A stretch of 64,000 nucleotides of DNA. Origin: Dokdonella_A sp963758365. GTDB taxonomy: Bacteria > Pseudomonadota > Gammaproteobacteria > Xanthomonadales > Rhodanobacteraceae. The stretch covers positions 2,170,001-2,234,000 of the forward strand of contig CAVWVB010000001.1 of assembly GCA_963758365.1 (NCBI GenBank), written 5' to 3'. The notes under the pieces are model-generated. The model was not told where the DNA came from, did no database searches, and saw only the letters and a program-made list of their open reading frames with translations. Made by a program: the position numbers and the translations under genes. Position 1 is the stretch's first letter, and each line of letters starts with the position of its first letter. Below are positions 59,396 through 64,000 of this stretch, one piece after another.

Positions 59396-59421
59396 GAAGG
59401 CCTGCAGCGATGCAGGCCTTC
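59396..59421. terminator. Bidirectional terminator after tRNA-Asn
   Basis: GAAGGCCTGCA and TGCAGGCCTTC form an 11-bp stem with a 4-nt loop, between tRNA-Asn and the end of the convergent lipoprotein gene. Confidence 0.75.
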
Positions 59422-59423
59422 TG

Positions 59424-59939
59424 CTATCCGTCCGCCGCCTCGGACAGCGAAACCGGCTTGCGAGGAGATCCGTGGTCGTTTTCGCCGGCCACGCAGACTG
59501 CGCTGCCCTGATCGAAAACGATCCGCCACGTTTGCGGCCCTTCGCGCCGCCAGATCGAACTGAAGCGCGCGACCAGACGACCGTCGACGCCGTACACCGG
59601 CCCCGAACTCGAGGCCAGGGTTCCTGAAGGCAGCACTTCGACGCGATCGGGCTCCCACGAGAACGGGGCCTGCGCGCCGACGAAGTAGGTTTTCCAGCCT
59701 TCGGCGACTCGATCCGCGCCCCTGAGGACTTCGCCGCCGGAAACAAAGATCGCTTCGCGCGAAAGGAAACTCGTGAACGCCGTACGATTCCGCTCCGCCA
59801 TCGTCTTCGCGAAAGCCCGTTCGGTATTCACGACCTCCTGTCGCAGCGCGGCGATGTCCGGTTCTGTGCGGCCGGTAGAACATCCAGCCAATGCGAGGAC
59901 GAGTATCGTGCAGGGCAAAGTGAGACGCGTCGGTGCCAT
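59424..59939 (-). CDS. Lipoprotein with DUF4440/NTF2-like domain
   Basis: 171 aa from the ATG at 59939 (GAGG upstream). The lipobox LVLALAGC puts the mature Cys at about residue 20. The rest looks NTF2-like: VNTERAFAKTMAERNRTAFTSFLSREAIFVSGGEVLRGADRVAEGWKTYF, then GVDGRLVARFSSIWRREGPQTWRIVFDQGS. Probable periplasmic small-molecule-binding or ketosteroid-isomerase-like protein; ligand unknown. Confidence 0.85.
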   Translation of the reverse strand: MAPTRLTLPCTILVLALAGCSTGRTEPDIAALRQEVVNTERAFAKTMAERNRTAFTSFLSREAIFVSGGEVLRGADRVAEGWKTYFVGAQAPFSWEPDRVEVLPSGTLASSSGPVYGVDGRLVARFSSIWRREGPQTWRIVFDQGSAVCVAGENDHGSPRKPVSLSEAADG

Positions 59940-60122
59940 GTGTTCCTCATGTCGTGATGGTGGCGTGCCGTTTAGCGACGCGGCGGCAATGAATCTGCGC
60001 GGCGTTGCATGCGCGTCGCTCGATCCCCTGGTCGCGTCGACGCCTGATGACCGCACGGCGTCGGTCCGCCGCACCCGGTACCGCGCGAAACATCACGCGG
60101 CACCGGACTCGAATGCGTGTCG

Positions 60123-63077
60123 TCAGAACTTGACGGTCACGCGTCCCCAGTAGAAGCGGCCGACCGTGTCGTAGGTGTTCACGTCGGTGTTCGCATTGGT
60201 GACGATGTTCTGATAGAAGAACGGCGGCTGCTTGTCGAACGCGTTGTCCACGCCGATCTGCACCTGCGTGTTGATCGGTTCGATGGTGTAGCCAAGCGAA
60301 AAGTTGTGGTAGGTCTGCGCGCCGATGTGACGCACGACGCCAGGAATGCCACCGTCGGCCGAAAGACCCTGGGACAGGTCGGCGCTGCCGATCTTGGTAT
60401 TGCCGATGTAGCGGATGCGCCAGGATGCCTCGAACGGACCTTTCGACCAGTCGAGACTGCCGAGACCCCGCACCCGCGGGAAGTTGCCGAACTGGGTCGT
60501 GTACAGGCCCGCATTGGATATGGTCGCAGCACCCGATCCCGGCGCCGGGTTGTTGTCGAAGGTCCTGATGTAGGTCGCGTCGAGACCGAGCTTGAAGCGC
60601 CCCGGATCGATCCCGAACACGTCAAATTCCGGCACCCGGTAATGCGCGCCGAAGTCGACGCCCGAGGTATCGAGGCGGCCGAGGTTCACGACCGGGGTCC
60701 GGATCTTGTTCGCGAGCCCGTTGGTGAAGCGCGAGATGAATGGGCAGAACGAGCTGGTCGGATCGTTGTAGCAGAGGTTCAGCACGTTCTGTGCGGTCAC
60801 CAGCGTGATCGTGTCCTTGAGGTAGATGCGATAGATGTCCGCGTTCAGCGACAGGCCATCGATCCAGCCCGGATCGTAGACCACGCCGAAGTCGAAACTC
60901 TTGCCGCTCTCGGGCTTGAGTGAATAGCCCGCCGCCACGGCGCCGGAATTGATCCCGCTGAGCTGGCCATTGGGCTGTTGCGGAATTCCGGTGGACGGAA
61001 TATTGGTTGCACCCGTCGCTGCGCCGCACGCTGCATCATGGATCGCCGGACTTACGCCCGGGATATACCCCGTGCACGGGTCGGTGGTGGTCGGCGCGTT
61101 GCTCGCCGCACCGGCGAACAATTCGCTGAGGTTCGGCGAGCGGAAGATTTCCGATACCGTGCCGCGCACCAGCAGGTCCTCGATCGGTCGCCATTCGACC
61201 GCGAGCTTGGAATTGGTCGTGTTGCCGCTCAGCGAGAACTTCGAGTAGCGCGTGCCGATGTCGACATTCAGCGAGTGGAAGAACGGCACGTCCTTGAGTA
61301 TCGGTATGAACAGTTCCGCATAGGCTTCCTTGGTCGTGATGTTGCCGGTCAAGGGCGAAGTGCAGGCGGTGCCCAGATCACAGGTGCCGGTGGCCGGATT
61401 GAACACGATCGTCGAGTCGACCTTGAGATTCGAGTATTCCTTGCGGTACAGCCCGCCGACTGCGAGGCTGACCGCGCCTGCGGGCAGGTCGAACAGTTCG
61501 CCACTGACGTTGAGCGTGCCCTCGCGGGTAATGAAGGTCTGCTGGGTAAACGGACTGGAACCCGCGGCGCGCAGTTGCGCGACCGAAGCCGGATCGTCCT
61601 GCTCGAAGATGTTGAGCGGCACGCAGCCGGCGATCGCGGTACTCGGATCCCCGGCCGTCGCGACGCAGGTCGGCACGCCATCGACGAGCATCGACGGACC
61701 GAGCGCGTTCGCGAGCTTGGTGAAGTCCAGGTAACCGGTCGTGTAGGTACCGACGCTGATGTGACCGTAATTGAGGTTCGCGTCCCAGTGCCACGAGGTG
61801 TCGCCGATATTGCCCTTGAGGCCACCGATGAATTGCGCGGTCTCGGTGGTGACGCTGAAGATGCGTTGACCAACGCCGGTCAGGCGCTCCTGGAGATTGG
61901 TCCGGTCCGGATGCGCTGCATCCGGCGGTCCGAAGTCGATGCCGAACGGGTTGTACAGGTTGTCCGCAGAGATCGTGACTCCGTTCTGTTGCGCATCGAA
62001 CGGATACGGCGCGATCAGCGATGCCGAAACCGTCTTGTTCGCAAAGGTCTTGACGTAGGCCTCGACGCTGTCGCTGATCCGGTAGTTGGCCTGCGCATAA
62101 AGATTCGTGCGCTCCTGCGGAGTCAGGATCACGTTGAGTGGCTGGTAGTTGTAGCGGTCGCTGCCCTGAAAGCAGCGATAGTCGGTCAATGAGCTACCGT
62201 CGGTGCCCGGCAGACGCGTCACGTTCGCGCATCCGAACATGTCGCGCAGGGAACCCGGGGGCAAGGATATCTGGCCGTTCGGCGTACGGCCCGAGCCCAG
62301 CGAAAGTACCGAGCCGTAGTACAGATACAACGATTCCTTCGAGAAGTCGCGATGGCCTGCGCTGACCGCGTCGAACTTGTTGTAGCTGATGCCGGCGACG
62401 ACGCTGCCCTTGTCCGTGGTCTGGCCGACCGTGAACTGATAGCCCTTGCGCTGGCCATCGTCACGATCCGAGATTCCGTAGTCGGCTGAAAATTCGGCGC
62501 CCTGGTAGTCCTTGCGCATGATGAAGTTGACCACGCCCGCGATCGCATCGGAGCCGTACACGGACGACGCGCCGTCCTTGAGCACCTCGATGCGCTCGAC
62601 CAGGGCAGCCGGGATCGTGTTGATGTCCGCACCGCCGACGAACGTATTGGTGATTACGCGCTGGCCATCGATCAGAATCAGGGTGCGTTTCGAATTGAGG
62701 CCACGCAGGGAAACGGTTGAAGCGCCGACGCCACCGCCGTTGTTGACCTGCGGATTGGTCGCCGCTCCCGCGATCGACGGCAGTTCCTGGAGCAGATCGC
62801 CGAGGGTCAGCTTGCCGCTCTGCTGAATCTGCGCACGATCGATCGTGACGATCGGATTGGCCGTTTCGATGTCGACGCGGCGGATGTTCGAGCCCGTCAC
62901 CGTGATCGTTTCGAGCTTCTGGCTCTGGATGTCCTGGTCCTGTGCGACCGCGGGTATCGAAAGCAAACCGAGTGTCGCCAGCACGGCCACCGGTACGAAA
63001 CCATTCGAAGTGATCGGCGCCGCGGAACCCGCGCCAAGGGCGCGGCTTATCGACTGTCTGAGCAGAGTGCATCGCAT
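60123..63077 (-). CDS. TonB-dependent receptor, Gram-negative type with N-terminal extension
   Basis: 984 aa from the ATG at 63077 (GGAG upstream). The signal sequence runs to about SIPAVAQ, then a TonB box-like stretch (ETITVTGSNIRRVD). Plug: ETANPIVTIDRAQIQQSGKLTLGDLLQELPSIAG, STVSLRGLNSKRTLILIDGQRVI, VERIEVLKDGASSVYGSDAIAGVVNFIMRKDY. The barrel ends in GRVTVKF with C-terminal Phe. The long form is common in xanthomonads and relatives for plant-carbohydrate or peptide uptake. The ligand is not deducible. The AraC-like gene is divergent 383 bp away. Confidence 0.9.
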   Translation of the reverse strand: MRCTLLRQSISRALGAGSAAPITSNGFVPVAVLATLGLLSIPAVAQDQDIQSQKLETITVTGSNIRRVDIETANPIVTIDRAQIQQSGKLTLGDLLQELPSIAGAATNPQVNNGGGVGASTVSLRGLNSKRTLILIDGQRVITNTFVGGADINTIPAALVERIEVLKDGASSVYGSDAIAGVVNFIMRKDYQGAEFSADYGISDRDDGQRKGYQFTVGQTTDKGSVVAGISYNKFDAVSAGHRDFSKESLYLYYGSVLSLGSGRTPNGQISLPPGSLRDMFGCANVTRLPGTDGSSLTDYRCFQGSDRYNYQPLNVILTPQERTNLYAQANYRISDSVEAYVKTFANKTVSASLIAPYPFDAQQNGVTISADNLYNPFGIDFGPPDAAHPDRTNLQERLTGVGQRIFSVTTETAQFIGGLKGNIGDTSWHWDANLNYGHISVGTYTTGYLDFTKLANALGPSMLVDGVPTCVATAGDPSTAIAGCVPLNIFEQDDPASVAQLRAAGSSPFTQQTFITREGTLNVSGELFDLPAGAVSLAVGGLYRKEYSNLKVDSTIVFNPATGTCDLGTACTSPLTGNITTKEAYAELFIPILKDVPFFHSLNVDIGTRYSKFSLSGNTTNSKLAVEWRPIEDLLVRGTVSEIFRSPNLSELFAGAASNAPTTTDPCTGYIPGVSPAIHDAACGAATGATNIPSTGIPQQPNGQLSGINSGAVAAGYSLKPESGKSFDFGVVYDPGWIDGLSLNADIYRIYLKDTITLVTAQNVLNLCYNDPTSSFCPFISRFTNGLANKIRTPVVNLGRLDTSGVDFGAHYRVPEFDVFGIDPGRFKLGLDATYIRTFDNNPAPGSGAATISNAGLYTTQFGNFPRVRGLGSLDWSKGPFEASWRIRYIGNTKIGSADLSQGLSADGGIPGVVRHIGAQTYHNFSLGYTIEPINTQVQIGVDNAFDKQPPFFYQNIVTNANTDVNTYDTVGRFYWGRVTVKF

Positions 63078-63460
63078 CGTGTTCTCCTGATTTTCGTGGG
63101 GTAGCAGCATCGCCGGCAGGTAATGGACCGGTCGCTTCGAACATTAGGAAAACGTGAAAAAACACTCGTGGCATAAACGTTCAGCGCATGTGGCTGAAAT
63201 TGCTCATCGGCATCGAGCCGGCGGTTCGATTGCGTGACCTGCATTGCCCCGCCGGTTGTCGATCGCGGTCACCAATTCAAGTCGATCACCGTGCGCGTGG
63301 CCGTGCATTCGCGCCATGGCGACGCTGCGTCGCGATGAACCGAATCCGAACTCGAGTCAGATGCACGAATTTCCTCATACGATGGAAATCAGGAAGCCGC
63401 GAGGCATCAGCGACTTCGATCGAATCATCGAGCCGACCCAAGAATGCAGTGGTTCAGTCA
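63078..63460. other. 383-bp divergent intergenic region
   Basis: Separates the TonB receptor gene (-) from the AraC-like gene (+). AT-richer than surrounding DNA near 63130-63180. It should hold both promoters, but I found no confident -10/-35 pair or regulator palindrome. Confidence 0.4.
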
Positions 63461-64000
63461 ATGCAAATCGAGTTCGAACAGGTGTCTTTCGCAGCGAAGC
63501 CGCTCCGCAACGAGGCATGCAGCGAACGCGAACTGGCGGACGGCACGCTGCGCATTACGCTGGGGCACGGGCGCGTATCGACATTGCATCGTCATGCGGT
63601 CACCGTCATCGTGCCGCTGCGCGGCCGTATGCAGGTGTCGGAGGACGCGACCGCTAGGACCCTATCGATCGGAGAGCTGCTGATTGCCGAGAGCGGCACG
63701 TGCCTGCAGGTACTCGCGCGCGCGCCGACTCTGTGGTTCGCCTTGTCCTGCAGCGCTGCGACGTGGCGCCGATTGAATGGCGCCGGTCTGCGCACCCGCG
63801 CCGCGGACGCAACGCCCGTACCCGGCCTGTTCAGTGCGGATCGCGAGCTGCGCCGATCCGCATTGCGCCTCGTGCGCGCCGCTACCGGAACTGGTGCGTC
63901 GGTGCAGCGCGCAGCGGCCGCGGGATTCGCAAATGCGATCGGCGTGACGCAGAAGCAGTTCGAGCCCCTGATCGCGCGATGCCCGGGACGTACCCTGGTG
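63461..64000 (+). CDS. N-terminal part of an AraC-family-like regulator (3' truncated by window edge)
   Basis: The ATG at 63461 opens a frame (MQIEFEQVSFAAKPLR...) that runs to the window end with no stop, so it is incomplete. Residues about 25-80 look cupin-like (LGHGRVSTLHRHAVTVIVPLRGRMQVSE, SIGELLIAESG), the usual sensing domain. The last part (GVTQKQFEPLIARCPGRTLV) resembles the beginning of the conserved C-P-G-R region of AraC-type regulators I recall from xanthomonads. The HTH core itself is not reached. It lies divergent to a TonB receptor gene and could regulate it. Confidence 0.6.
   Translation, partial: MQIEFEQVSFAAKPLRNEACSERELADGTLRITLGHGRVSTLHRHAVTVIVPLRGRMQVSEDATARTLSIGELLIAESGTCLQVLARAPTLWFALSCSAATWRRLNGAGLRTRAADATPVPGLFSADRELRRSALRLVRAATGTGASVQRAAAAGFANAIGVTQKQFEPLIARCPGRTLV

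Noticed and set aside
1..64000. CRISPR arrays, integrases, transposases
   Set aside because: No regularly spaced repeats and no recombinase signatures were seen anywhere in the window.

Overview
The window is high-GC chromosomal DNA from a gammaproteobacterium, most likely of the order Lysobacterales (Xanthomonadales), perhaps a Dokdonella-like Rhodanobacteraceae. The evidence is gene order: thrS-infC-rpmI-rplT-pheS-pheT-ihfA-merR-tRNA-Pro, queA-tgt-yajC-secD-secF, and a FimT-type pilin next to uvrB and tRNA-Asn. Large extracytoplasmic proteins and TonB receptors are abundant. The family placement is inference.

Region 1 (1-14 kb) is an accessory block of secreted proteins. It opens with the tail of a Ser/Thr kinase with a DUF4384 domain and includes a TPR-CHAT protein. 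Around these lie two choice-of-anchor Q beta-helix proteins, two FG-GAP proteins, a leucine-rich repeat protein, a frameshifted delta-60 repeat gene and a Calx-beta protein. Their folds are unrelated, but nearly all end in the same short peptide, D-x-[ILV]-[FL]-x-[DN]-G-F-[DE] (the 'DGF tail'). Six of the seven tail genes here also share an ungapped 29-nt element upstream of the start codon. Three more tail proteins lie at 16.7-27 kb: a small secreted protein, one of two tandem paralogues, and a pentaheme cytochrome-like protein. This tail-and-leader family is the best candidate for an undescribed system.

Region 2 (14-31 kb) holds parC, a penicillin-acylase-family Ntn hydrolase, the two tandem secreted paralogues, the multiheme protein, a TPR/GT41 O-GlcNAc-transferase-like protein, moaB and ppk2.

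Region 3 (31-46 kb) has the queA-tgt-yajC-secDF cluster (tRNA queuosine and Sec export), a two-HKD phospholipase D-family enzyme, a minus-strand ABC exporter plus DesK/DesR-type two-component operon with a possible 31-aa membrane peptide, a class III aminotransferase, two PsiF-repeat proteins and proline iminopeptidase.

Region 4 (46-64 kb) is the translation cluster, with visible leader controls: an AUC start for infC, terminator hairpins in the thrS and pheS leaders, and a repeated sequence in the infC-rpmI gap. It is followed by two TonB-dependent receptors, tRNA-Val, uvrB, a GspH/FimT pseudopilin, tRNA-Asn, a small lipoprotein and the start of an AraC-like regulator cut by the window edge.

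No CRISPR array, complete insertion sequence, prophage or rRNA was seen.
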